Shown here in pieces: positions 22,479 to 31,374 of a stretch of DNA of 42,476 nt. This stretch comes from Ophioceras dolichostomum (taxonomy: Eukaryota > Ascomycota > Sordariomycetes > Magnaporthales > Ophioceraceae). The stretch covers positions 1 through 42,476 of the forward strand of contig PYST01000333.1 in NCBI GenBank assembly GCA_003049485.1, written 5' to 3'. The position numbers were made by a program, and so were the translations under genes. Below the pieces are notes generated by a model, which was given only the letters and a program-made list of their open reading frames with translations, did not search any database and was not told the origin of the DNA. How positions within the stretch are numbered: the stretch's first letter is position 1; every line of letters starts with the position of its first letter.

Positions 22479-25043
22479 ATGTTTCTTCACTCAGGGGCGA
22501 GCCTCCACGGCCACGAGTATTCGAACAGGCCGGCACAACCAGCTTCGGGCCAGGCGCTCAACCGGCGGTCACCACTGCTGATGAGGTCCCCCTTCGTGCC
22601 GCCACGGCCCCGGACCGTCGCGCCCGTCTCGCCGGCTCCGCCAGAGCACGTCGTCAGGTATCAGACGCCCCAGCCGATGCCGCCATCCTGCTTGCCCCAA
22701 CGACCTGCCTCTCGCTTCATGCGTCGTTCCACCCCTGAACCCGTCGTCCGCTTCCAAGAGCCCGACGTCGTCGAGATCGAGAAGCCAGATGCCAAGGCGT
22801 CAGGGTCTGCCCCGTTGTCGGCATCCGTGCTGGTGAGCGAGGAGGAGGGGTCATGCTCCGAGTTTGAGGCTAGTGATACTGGCACATTCTCCCGGAGCGA
22901 GCGGCGGCGTCGGCGTCAACAACGTCTTCGTGCTCCCAGGAAGTCAGACACGTTCTTCTTTGCCCACCCTCCTCCAAGGCTAGTCAAGAAGCGTCTCATG
23001 AAGCAAATCCGGCCGAAGCTCCTTCTTCAATTGCATCACCTGTCGGTAGACCATCGACCCAAGCCGATCCTAGACGTCTTCCCAGCCTCCACCATTGCTG
23101 GCCCGGTGCTCGGAGGGCGCTTCGCCAAGCGGTTCCCACGCATCTTCGGTGTCCTTGGCGAGAAAAGCGAGCTGCGGTCTCAGGATGTCATCTTGTTTCG
23201 GAGCGAGGAGTACAACGACGACCGTGATGAGATGGGGTTGATGAGCCCGGGCAACGATGTTGACGACGACGACAACGACGACCTCAACCGCAGGGAACTT
23301 GTCGCTGTGTTGAGCCCGCTGAGGAGAGAGGACCGCACCGAGATCGTGCTGGACGACGGCGCCGTCTGGTTCGCAGAGCAACTCCCCAACGGTTCGTTCG
23401 AGTTCACTCACACTGACGACGTCGGCACCGTCACTACGGCTCGGTGGGTGCGGCGGAACCCGAGCAAAACCACCGCCGGCAGCCCGCTCTCTCCACCTGG
23501 CGAGCTCGGCTACCTCGCGTCCTTGGATTCGGCGGCGAACAGCCCTGCGAGTCTCGCTAGCCCCTTCAGCGGCGGCGCGACATTGTCATCGCCGCCCGAG
23601 GAGTACCGCTACACCTTCAGCATGATCGACCCGCACTCCCGTCGCCACCCGATCATGGCGACGCTTACGCAAGCGACTCTGGATATCCTGGAGAACTACA
23701 CAACCGTGTCAAGCTCTGCCGCCAGGCACCCGCCCTCGAGGTCTTTCAGGCACTCGGGAGGCGGCGCTCCGCTCGTGCCGGACGATGACGACGACAACGA
23801 CGGTGACGAGACACCTACCCCGAAAAAGGAGCGCGAGAGCCGTCCCGTGGACGCCGCGATGAAGAGCCTCATCTCCATCACGGCCGTCTGGGTCTCGCTT
23901 CGTCTCAGCGGCATCATGCCCTCATCCGCCGCCTCGGAACAGAGGGGCTCGTTCTCCCGCAGCCGCACCAACTCCATCACCGGCACCCCCGGCAAGCTGC
24001 ACAGGGGCAGCCACAGCAGCACATTCCCCACAACCAGCACAATGCCCGGGCAGCAGCAGCCGCCGTCGCGCATCGGCAGCTTCGGCCCGGGTCCCACCTC
24101 GCCCCAGCCGCCATTAGCCGCCCAAAGCGGCCCCCGGAGCATCACCCCCTTACCGCGACGAGCCACCAGCACAGGCGCGGCGTTCATGCAGCGCCGCATG
24201 GCCATGTCGGACGTCAGCGACACCGAGCGCGCATCGCCCGTGCCCGGCCGACTACGGAGCAAAGGCAAGCGCGTCCTCAGCGGGGACTGGGGCAGCGCGT
24301 TCAAGCGCAACTCGACAAACGTCACCGAGACCGAGGTGTCGTCCACGCCTTCTTCACAGAACGTCCTGTCGATAGCGTCGTCGGTGTCCCCTTCCAGCAG
24401 CCGCCCGGGCTCGGGCAGGCAGGAGTCGACCTTACAGCGCCAGCAGCAGCAGCAACCAGTACAACAACAGCAGCTACAGCAACAACAACAACAACAACAG
24501 CAGCAGCAGCAGGAGAAACCATCACCACCACAACCATCAGTTCTCGCCTCACCACCACCACCACAACTACCACAGCAGGAACGCAAGAGCATCTCGGCAT
24601 ACTACGCCCCCGCGCCGCCCTACATGACCGTCGGCACAGACGAGCTCAACAGCGGCGGCGTGGCTCTAGGCCTGCGCCCACCGCCCGTGAGCCCTTCCGA
24701 CATTAGCGGCGGCGTTGGCGGCGGCGTTGGCAGTGGTGGGGCCCTCCTCACCAGCCCACCCGGCGGCGGCCACGGTCGGTCGTACAGCATCAGCGGCGGC
24801 GGTAGTGGTGGTAGTGGCCCCGTCCGCTCCGTCGGCGCCACGGGCCTCTACATCGGCGGGCACATAGGCGGGCACGGCGGCGGGGTCTACATTGGCGGCC
24901 ATATAGGGGGAGGGGGAGGCAGTCATGCAATAGCAGCAGGAGGGGGGGGTGCCAACGCCGCCGGCTTCGAGACCGATGCTGAGAATGGAGGCAGGAAGTG
25001 GAGGCGGCTTAGCCAGTGGGTGGTGCGCAAGTTGGGGCACTAG
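22479..25043 (+). CDS. Large conserved-type fungal protein of unknown function, poly-Q
   Basis: Single exon, 854 residues, ATG in good context (ACA ATG). I do not recognise a named domain. In order: a Pro-rich N-terminus; a basic stretch (SERRRRRQQRLR, near 135-150) followed by HPPPRLVKKRLMKQIRPKLL; a central folded-looking region (about 190-420) with RTEIVLDDGAVWFAEQLPNG, TTARWVRRNP and YRYTFSMIDPHSRRHPIMAT; an acidic run; then Ser/Pro-rich disorder. A poly-Q tract (24434-24513) and a Pro-rich segment come next, then Gly/His repeats of the YIGGHIGG type, and a basic C-terminus GRKWRRLSQWVVRKLGH. The central region has the feel of a fungal-wide family, and similar uncharacterised proteins exist as far as I recall; no function is claimed. 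It has two uORFs and a long leader. Confidence 0.85.
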   Translation: MFLHSGASLHGHEYSNRPAQPASGQALNRRSPLLMRSPFVPPRPRTVAPVSPAPPEHVVRYQTPQPMPPSCLPQRPASRFMRRSTPEPVVRFQEPDVVEIEKPDAKASGSAPLSASVLVSEEEGSCSEFEASDTGTFSRSERRRRRQQRLRAPRKSDTFFFAHPPPRLVKKRLMKQIRPKLLLQLHHLSVDHRPKPILDVFPASTIAGPVLGGRFAKRFPRIFGVLGEKSELRSQDVILFRSEEYNDDRDEMGLMSPGNDVDDDDNDDLNRRELVAVLSPLRREDRTEIVLDDGAVWFAEQLPNGSFEFTHTDDVGTVTTARWVRRNPSKTTAGSPLSPPGELGYLASLDSAANSPASLASPFSGGATLSSPPEEYRYTFSMIDPHSRRHPIMATLTQATLDILENYTTVSSSAARHPPSRSFRHSGGGAPLVPDDDDDNDGDETPTPKKERESRPVDAAMKSLISITAVWVSLRLSGIMPSSAASEQRGSFSRSRTNSITGTPGKLHRGSHSSTFPTTSTMPGQQQPPSRIGSFGPGPTSPQPPLAAQSGPRSITPLPRRATSTGAAFMQRRMAMSDVSDTERASPVPGRLRSKGKRVLSGDWGSAFKRNSTNVTETEVSSTPSSQNVLSIASSVSPSSSRPGSGRQESTLQRQQQQQPVQQQQLQQQQQQQQQQQQEKPSPPQPSVLASPPPPQLPQQERKSISAYYAPAPPYMTVGTDELNSGGVALGLRPPPVSPSDISGGVGGGVGSGGALLTSPPGGGHGRSYSISGGGSGGSGPVRSVGATGLYIGGHIGGHGGGVYIGGHIGGGGGSHAIAAGGGGANAAGFETDAENGGRKWRRLSQWVVRKLGH

Positions 25044-25061
25044 GTGTGTTTGTGTGCTGGC

Positions 25062-25094
25062 GACTGACTTGACTGACTGACTGACTGACTGACT
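25062..25094 (+). repeat. GACT tetranucleotide repeat
   Basis: Six perfect GACT units (25071-25094) after a near-repeat GACTGACTT, starting 19 nt after the stop of the 854-residue protein gene and so probably in its 3' UTR. Confidence 0.9.
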
Positions 25095-25366
25095 GCTGTC
25101 TCATTTTATCTGTTTTTTCTTTTCCATGTTTCTCTCTGCTTCTTCTTCTCCATCGTCGAGGCGTTTTATAGAATTGTCACTGTCAATATGGTAGATACCC
25201 CTCGCGGAAACTCTTTGCTTGCTTCTTGTCCTTCTCTCTCACTCTGGTGTGGAACTTTGGGACTGTTGGAACTTTGGATTTTCTCTTTTCGTTTTCACAC
25301 GTTCTTGTACCAACAGACAGGCAGGCGGACAGCGGTAGGAAATCTATGTTAGATGGTATATTAAGG

Positions 25367-25393
25367 AAGGTACTTAAGGTACCTAAGGTACCT
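25367..25393. repeat. Three tandem 9-bp units AAGGTAC(C/T)T
   Basis: The units are 25367-25375 (AAGGTACTT), 25376-25384 and 25385-25393 (both AAGGTACCT). Each perfect unit contains the palindromic octamer AGGTACCT, also seen at 5592 and 40702. The tandem array sits about 325 nt after the stop of the upstream gene. Confidence 0.9.
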
Positions 25394-25439
25394 AGTAGCG
25401 AAGAAGTAGCAAAGAAGCAGGCCGGGCACTTTTGGATAC

Positions 25440-25799
25440 TCAAAACAGACCGCCCCATCTTCCGTTCGGGTCCCTTCCGTTTAGGTGCTCGTCTGGCTCA
25501 TTGGATTGATGGTGTTTGATCTGTCTGAACTGGTTCGGTGTGCCAAGCGAGCGAGCGAGCGAGCAAGTGAGTTGAGCGAGTATGTGAGCAAGAATTAATG
25601 CCAGAGCTGCACCTAACCGGCGGCCCGTGATGCCCGGCTGCTTGACCGCCATTCTTTCCTGATGCAATTGATACAGTCTCCTCATCAGTGGTGGATGCTC
25701 GCTAGGGAGTATTTCGATCCGGCGCATTATGTACATGGCTAGCTGTACCTTCCTATGCATTGCCACGTCGTCGAAATCCGTGGGCTGACCTACTGCCAT
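25440..25799 (-). CDS. Doubtful hypothetical ORF
   Basis: An ATG-started frame of 119 codons on the minus strand. The first about 60 residues look protein-like (DVAMHRKVQLAMYIMRRIE, HPPLMRRLYQLHQER) and are preceded directly by a possible 3' splice site (CTCCAG). Another minus frame at about 26032-25868 (MFICPLRC to KITTRRGKTK) has a similar protein-like look. They could be two exons of a small unknown gene or its remains; I could not find a convincing join and recognise no family. It may be chance. Confidence 0.2.
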   Translation of the reverse strand: MAVGQPTDFDDVAMHRKVQLAMYIMRRIEILPSEHPPLMRRLYQLHQERMAVKQPGITGRRLGAALALILAHILAQLTCSLARSLGTPNQFRQIKHHQSNEPDEHLNGRDPNGRWGGLF

Positions 25800-26306
25800 C
25801 TGGAGACAAGCAAGTGAGAGATAGTTTGCTTCTCCCTTTCACCGTTCAGTGTCGCGCGATTTTATTTGGTCTTTCCTCTTCGAGTGGTGATTTTGTACGA
25901 TGCTACCCGACGGACTTTCTCCAGGAGAGCATATTTCTCCTGCTGCGACCGCATGCAGGTCCAGTCCCGCTTGACAAGTCCGGAAGGTGGCATGCATGCG
26001 TTCGTACACCTCAGTGGGCAAATGAACATGGAGGATACACCTTCAACAACCTTGAGCCCAGGAAAGCGTACCCCGGTGTTGTTGACACGGAAGGAGAAAG
26101 GGGAAGGATATGGAATCTAACTGAAGAGAATTGACTGTTGAGCTACAACAATTGAGCAAATGCAAAAAGAAAACAGTGATTGATGATCCAAGGCTGAGAG
26201 GCACTCAGGGGTGGATTGTGCGACGTACCTATACGAATCACGGCGGGGCTAAAAGCAGGCGTTATAAACTCCGCAACTGTAACTCCTCTTCAACAATTTG
26301 AAGCTC

Positions 26307-26379
26307 GCCCGGTTAGCTCAATCGGTAGAGCGTGAGACTCTTAATCTCAAGGTTGCGGGTTCGACCCCCGCATCGGGCT
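26307..26379 (+). tRNA. tRNA-Lys (anticodon CTT), intronless
   Basis: A 73-nt cloverleaf: acceptor GCCCGGT/ATCGGGC (one G-T pair), D stem GCTC/GAGC, anticodon stem TGAGA/TCTCA with loop CTCTTAA, variable loop AGGTT, T stem GCGGG/CCCGC with loop TTCGACC, discriminator T. A box (TTAGCTCAATCGG) and B box (GGTTCGACCCC) are intact. The 3' CCA is not encoded, as in eukaryotes. Anticodon CTT reads AAG, the main lysine codon in GC-rich fungal genes. Confidence 0.98.
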
Positions 26380-26423
26380 CAATTCCCGATGCGCCTGCTA
26401 TTAAGTAGGCAAATCGACCAATA

Positions 26424-26429
26424 TTTTTT
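26424..26429 (+). terminator. Pol III T6 terminator of tRNA-Lys
   Basis: A run of six T on the sense strand 44 nt after the tRNA 3' end. It is the first T run long enough for RNA polymerase III termination downstream of the gene. Confidence 0.7.
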
Positions 26430-27748
26430 AGCCTTTCCTTCTTCTTCTTGTCCCTCGCTTATTTCTTTCGTTCTCTCATTCTTTTTTGGTCGGTCTTCTT
26501 TTTCTCTTTCTTCCTTCTTTCTTTTCTTCCTCTCCGTGCTGTCGCTTCTACAACCTGCTGTTGTTCTCCCGCCCCGATCGTGCTTGCATGGCATGTGAGA
26601 GGGACAACTCTTGCGAGCGAGCAAAATAGGGCAAGAGCAGCGGCAGAAGGTTCAAAGCTGTCCTGGATGCATATTAGCAGCTGCACGGGCGAGAGAGCAG
26701 GTGCTAAAAACAACGTGGCAATTGAACGAACCACAGGGTAGGTATTTAGGTTGCCGCCCCATGAGTATTGGCGTCCGAGGGAGGGTGTCTCGGCGACTGG
26801 TCTCGTTCCTGATCCAGCAGACGCCAGGCTCCGTATGTTTGCTTCAAGCGGCAGCATACTGCGATTCCTGCCTGTAGTTAACACCATCCGCGCAGTGGAA
26901 ACAATCTACTCTACTAGAAGAACTTTATTAGTATTGGCGCTGTAGTAAACGTACATGGAGAAGCAACACTCGTAGACGTGATACGCTTTTTCATCAGCCC
27001 TCATTCTCTGTCGGGCGGTGTGGTATGTGTGAGATGTCTTCAAGAAGGGAAAGGCAAAGGAAACGATGAGATACAAAGGAGAAAAGAAGCGAAGGTATTG
27101 TGATATCAACAGAATGCACCAGCTGTAGAGAACTGGTCTGCCTGGAGCAGCTTGTTTTGAGCCCAAGGTGAAGAGCAAGTGAGACGAAGGGGAGGACAAG
27201 AGAATAGTAGTTTGTCGAAGCAAACTGGAATCGGCGAAAGAAAGAAATATAAACCGAAAAATATTCATTGGGAGATCCTGGTCTTCCTCCGATGTGCTTA
27301 CAGAAACTGGTGAAGAAAAAAGAAGACGAGACATGACAAAATATATGGGTACCATAAACAGGGGAAAAGATAACAAGGAAATGGACGAAGGAATGAACCC
27401 TGTCCGCGTCAAACTGTGGTCGCCGCCCACGCTTCAACTCCCAGAACACCGATGCTTCTGTACAGCAGAGGTACCCTCCATCCCCTAACGCTCTCTTACA
27501 TCTTCAGGCGCTATATCCCCTCGATTACATGCTGGTATCGCAGTTCGAAAGGCCCCATCTCGCGCCTTCACCGCCTCGTGGGGAGACGAGACACGATTCC
27601 CAGGGAGAATTCGCTGTACACTGGCCTTGTGCGATGTATTTTACGCGTGCAGCGTGGCGTCTCACCCCCAGAACGTGCGCGCCTTCACCTGACCGCCGTC
27701 CCTCGATCGCCCATATCCTCCTCAGCGGACTGAGATGGGAACAGACGA
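26430..27748. other. Intergenic region, no gene seen
   Basis: Between tRNA-Lys and the 3' end of the Whi2-like gene. The first part is T/C-rich (26430-26530). Open frames are short and without motifs; those on the minus strand near 26900-27450 are hydrophobic only because the sequence is T-rich. Confidence 0.45.
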
Positions 27749-30014
27749 TCATCGGAGGCCAATGACGCTCATCTCAAGGGTCCAGACACGGCGGATCCAG
27801 ACCTTGAGCTTGCCGTCGACGCCGTCGACGCCCTCCAGGTCGACGCCCTCCCACCAGCAGCGGCGGGCGGGCTTCCGCCAGAAGAGCAGCAGCTTCTGCG
27901 CCATGCCCACGGCACTACTGCCCATGTCGTTGCCGCGGATGTCGCTGCGCAGCCGCGCCAGCGCAAGGCTGCAGACGACGGCCTTGTTAGGCTCGCCGGC
28001 GCGGTGACCCCACCGGTCGTCGTGGTTGAAGCCGCTGGAAAGGGAAAAAAATGTCAGCAAGGCGAGGAGAAAGGCGAAGATGTCAAGAAGCGGAGGAGGT
28101 GGACGGAGGAGAGGGACTAGTTTGCTCAAGAAAGTACTCACCCAGCAGTCAGCATCTCGATCAGATGCGCCTCGGTCGTACCGGGCTCATCGCTACGTTT
28201 CAGTCCGCTGAATATGCCGTCCTGGCGGAGCAGCACCCGGGCGGCAGCCCGCTTGACTTCAATCATATCGGGTTGCGCGATGTCGGCCTTGGGAGGGATG
28301 ACGTAGAAGTCGAGGTCCTCGCGAAGTACTATGATGCCGGCCCTCTTCGACGAGTCGTCCCTGGAGGAACCCATGGGCTCTACGGGGACCACGTCGCCGT
28401 CCTGCGACGCGCTGGGCGACGCATCCGTTGGGATCGACTGTGCCACGCCGCGAAAGAAGTCTAGCATGTACTGCAAGGACGCCGGGTCGTACTAAACGAG
28501 AGATCGTGTTAAAATGCTGTGAATGGAGGAGGATGGCTGGGGAGGGCGGACAAAGCGATGATCACTAGGACGCCCTGATCTGAGGTCCGCAAAGAAACTA
28601 GGTCATGACTCACGTCGACTTGGACGGCATCGCCATCAGAGAACCCACCCATATGCCCCTCAGGAAATAGACCATTGGGGAACAAGGATAGGAGCACGAA
28701 TTCGGGCAGAGTCAGTAGTTCGTCCCTGGAGAGCACGAAGCGTGTGCCCCGCAGGTCCATCGTTATCGTCTCATCGGCACCGACATCTTGAATAGGGTTG
28801 CCCAAGTAAGTCAGCCGAGGTCACAGCCCAGGAAATCCTCCTCAGCAACGGCTAGGTAGGTCAGGGGTTGGACACTGGTCCAGTCAGGAGTCGGTTTTGC
28901 TCACCTCCGATGGCATTAATTGGCGGCCCTCCTTGTTGTACTTGAGTAATGATACTCGCGGCTCCTCCTGCGGCGGCCATGACGTATGAAAACGACAGGA
29001 GGGGACTGAATCCCTCCGAGTAGGCAGGCGGCGGTTCGGCGTCGTCTTCTTTGCTGCTGCTGCCCGCGGCGTCTCGCTTGCTGTCCCGGGGTAGGGCGCG
29101 CTTGGTTTCCTCCTGGAAGCGTGCGGAGGACGACTGGCTAGATCCAGAGGCTAGCGGGGGCGCGTACGCAGGCGCGGATGGGGAAGAAGTGGTGGCAGCG
29201 CCTGGCTCGGGCGAGGCAGAGGAAGAAGAAGCGGCGGAGGCGGCGGCGGCTGCGGCTGCGGCAGAGGAGAGCTTGAGGGACTCGAAGAGCTCGGCGAACT
29301 CGTCCGGGCTTCTGTTGTCCGCCGCTGGGGGGAAGAGGCTAGAGAACGGAGGTGGTCCTGGGCGGAACGGCGACGGGACCTCTGAAGGAGAGTCGGGGTA
29401 CTGCGGTGGCGGGCTTTGCTGTTGTTGTGTTTCGTGGTGAGGTGGCCGTGGTGACGAGGAGGATGATAGGGGCAGTGACGAGGACGAAGAGTTGGAGGAT
29501 GACGTCTTGCGCTCGTCAACCACGTCGTCTTCGATGAACCGGACCTGATTGTCAACTGCGACGGCGTCCAGCTTGCGGTGTGGATCCTCTGCGGCTACTA
29601 CTGCGACGGAGGCGGTAGCAGGCGCGGGCGGGGAGGACGCTGACGGCCCTGCGCTGGTTTCCTGACGGCCTGACAACTTGGCGAGCTTTGGACGGGCCTC
29701 GTCTGCTGGTGGTTGTGGTCTGGCGGTGTCGGGAGTGTTGGCCGTGTCCGACGTTGATGGGGCGGCAATCCTGCCAGCCGACTGTTGTTCGGTCGGGAGG
29801 GGGAGAGCGGAGAGAAGCCGGACTGTGAGAACGAAGCAGAAAAGTAAGTTGAGTGTTATTAGCGATGTCACACGTTTGATGGGAGTACGGGATGGAAATG
29901 GGTGATTTAACGGGATAGTCGCTTCTCGGGGGAAAAGTCGAGCTCAGAGACAACTCACTCCACACCGAATCCACACGCTCAACTCTTCGACGGCTTGTTG
30001 ATGAGCACCTGCAT
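27749..30014 (-). CDS. Whi2-like BTB/POZ-fold growth-regulation protein
   Basis: Exons are 30014-29984 (31 nt), 29822-28905, 28786-28614, 28491-28142 and 28034-27749, giving 585 residues. Residues 1-316 are disordered (Ser, Pro, Ala runs, poly-Ala near 29210-29270). The BTB-like domain follows, with TITMDLRGTRFVLSRDELL, LPEFVLLSLFPNGLFPEGHM and the join QVD|YDPASLQYMLDFFRGVAQ. After it come EDLDFYVIPPKAD, EPGTTEAHLIEMLTAG|G, FNHDDRWGHRAGEPNKAV and a C-terminal KVWIRRVWTLEMSVIGLR. This matches fungal relatives of yeast Whi2, which with Psr1/Psr2 phosphatases acts in stress response and TORC1 restraint. The large second exon has no ATG near its start; the only ATG that can feed it is in the 31-nt exon (MQVLINKPSK), via a weak GTTGAG donor, so the start is uncertain. 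Confidence 0.78.
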
Positions 30015-31374
30015 GCGATTGGGGTTTTGATGTGATAGTTTGTTTGCCCAGCGCTTCGAGAGGGCCAAAGGGACGAATGCGATTGCGGCGGCGCGGCGCT
30101 GCGAAGACTAGGGCTTGGAAAATGCGATGGGACGGCGGAACCGGGTCAATTCATGGGTAGATGAACAGAGCAAGAAAGAAAATAATTAAATAAATACACA
30201 CGCCAGGCTGAGAACCAAGAGGGTGGGTTGAATTATGTGCAGAATATGGTCAGCGATCACCAACAGTTGCAGCAAGAGATAGCGGGAGATGACAATTGTG
30301 GAAGTTGGTTCAATTCAGTTCAGCTCTGTTCTCGCCCGACTCCAAGAAATTGCACCGATGATGCTCAGTTTCCTTTGTTGCCCACAGGCAAAGATGGCTG
30401 GCTGGCTGGCTGACCCCGGCCGCCAGGTCGCAGTGGGTGGTTGGCCTTCAATGGTCCAAACCCCCTTGAAAGACCCCTCACCCCCTCCTGAGATTCTGCG
30501 CGCTCCAGCACACTTCATCATTGAGTTTGTGTGCTACAGGATCGCAAGCATCCAACCAGTACCGCCCACTATGCCCATCCATGCAGCCCAGTGATCCGCT
30601 AACTGGGAACCCTCGATCGTTGATTGGCCGGCCTTCGGGCGGCTAGCGACTTCGAAGCGGGATCCCCCCCGGTGCGACCTTGACCTCGACCTGCCAACTC
30701 GCAGAAGAGAAGACCAGGGGGTTCCCGGTTGCGGCACAAGCCTCCATTGCGGGAGTGATGATGAACTCGCTCTTCTAGAAGTCAGGGAGGTGGGCGGAAT
30801 GGTCGAAAGCATCCGAGATTTTGTTCTGATCAGAATACTGTGTAGACGTCCAAGACGCCGACGCCTTCTCAAACTGCAACGGGCGGCATGCAGCACTCAG
30901 GTTCAGACGACAACAAGAGTCGCACGGGAAGCCAAGGCTACCTGCCTCCCTACCGGCTACAGTACAAACGTCGAAGGCATCGCATATCATTGGCGCTGTT
31001 GGTATTTGCGAGCGATAAAACGAAGAAATCGACCTCGGATTAGATGCAAGCTACAAACGTACCTGTGTGTCAGCCTGCACCCATCTACATCTCGCCTAAC
31101 AACCACCTCTCGCAGCTCTCAGTCGCGCGCCAGACGAGGCGGGAACTAAACCGATCACCGGCAAGGAACCAGAGATATCATCTTCAAGAAGAACTGGTTG
31201 CACAAATCACCGTGGACACCATGTATGTAAAAGGGCTACACAAGGTCGTTAGGGATGTTTCATCACGTCAACTAGGGTATTGGCTCCATTATCAATCTCG
31301 CTTTTGCCAAGGTAGCCCACTCCGCACACGCCTCGACCACGGCGAGGTGCGGCTACCAGAAATGCGTATTTTTT
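30015..31374. other. Intergenic region, no gene seen
   Basis: Upstream of the Whi2-like gene and downstream of the G-patch gene, both on the minus strand. The minus strand is AUG-free for about 135 nt before the Whi2-like start. Other open frames in 30200-31370 carry no recognisable motif. Confidence 0.45.

Larger units (their letters stand above)
25095..26306. other. Intergenic region between the 854-residue gene and tRNA-Lys
   Basis: It holds the 9-bp tandem repeat, a GCGA-type run at 25547-25563, and the weak minus-strand candidate listed separately. The rest shows no supported feature. Confidence 0.45.

Noticed and set aside
26906..27449. Hydrophobic minus-strand frames resembling small membrane proteins
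   Set aside because: T-rich antisense sequence gives Phe/Leu/Ser runs; no ATG-led model, domain or splice support was found.
28861..29871. Whi2-like protein starting at a hydrophobic signal-like segment (TSLITLNLLFCFVLT)
   Set aside because: That frame starts at GTG, and the segment is intron sequence ending in a good TTCTCACAG acceptor, so it is not a signal peptide.
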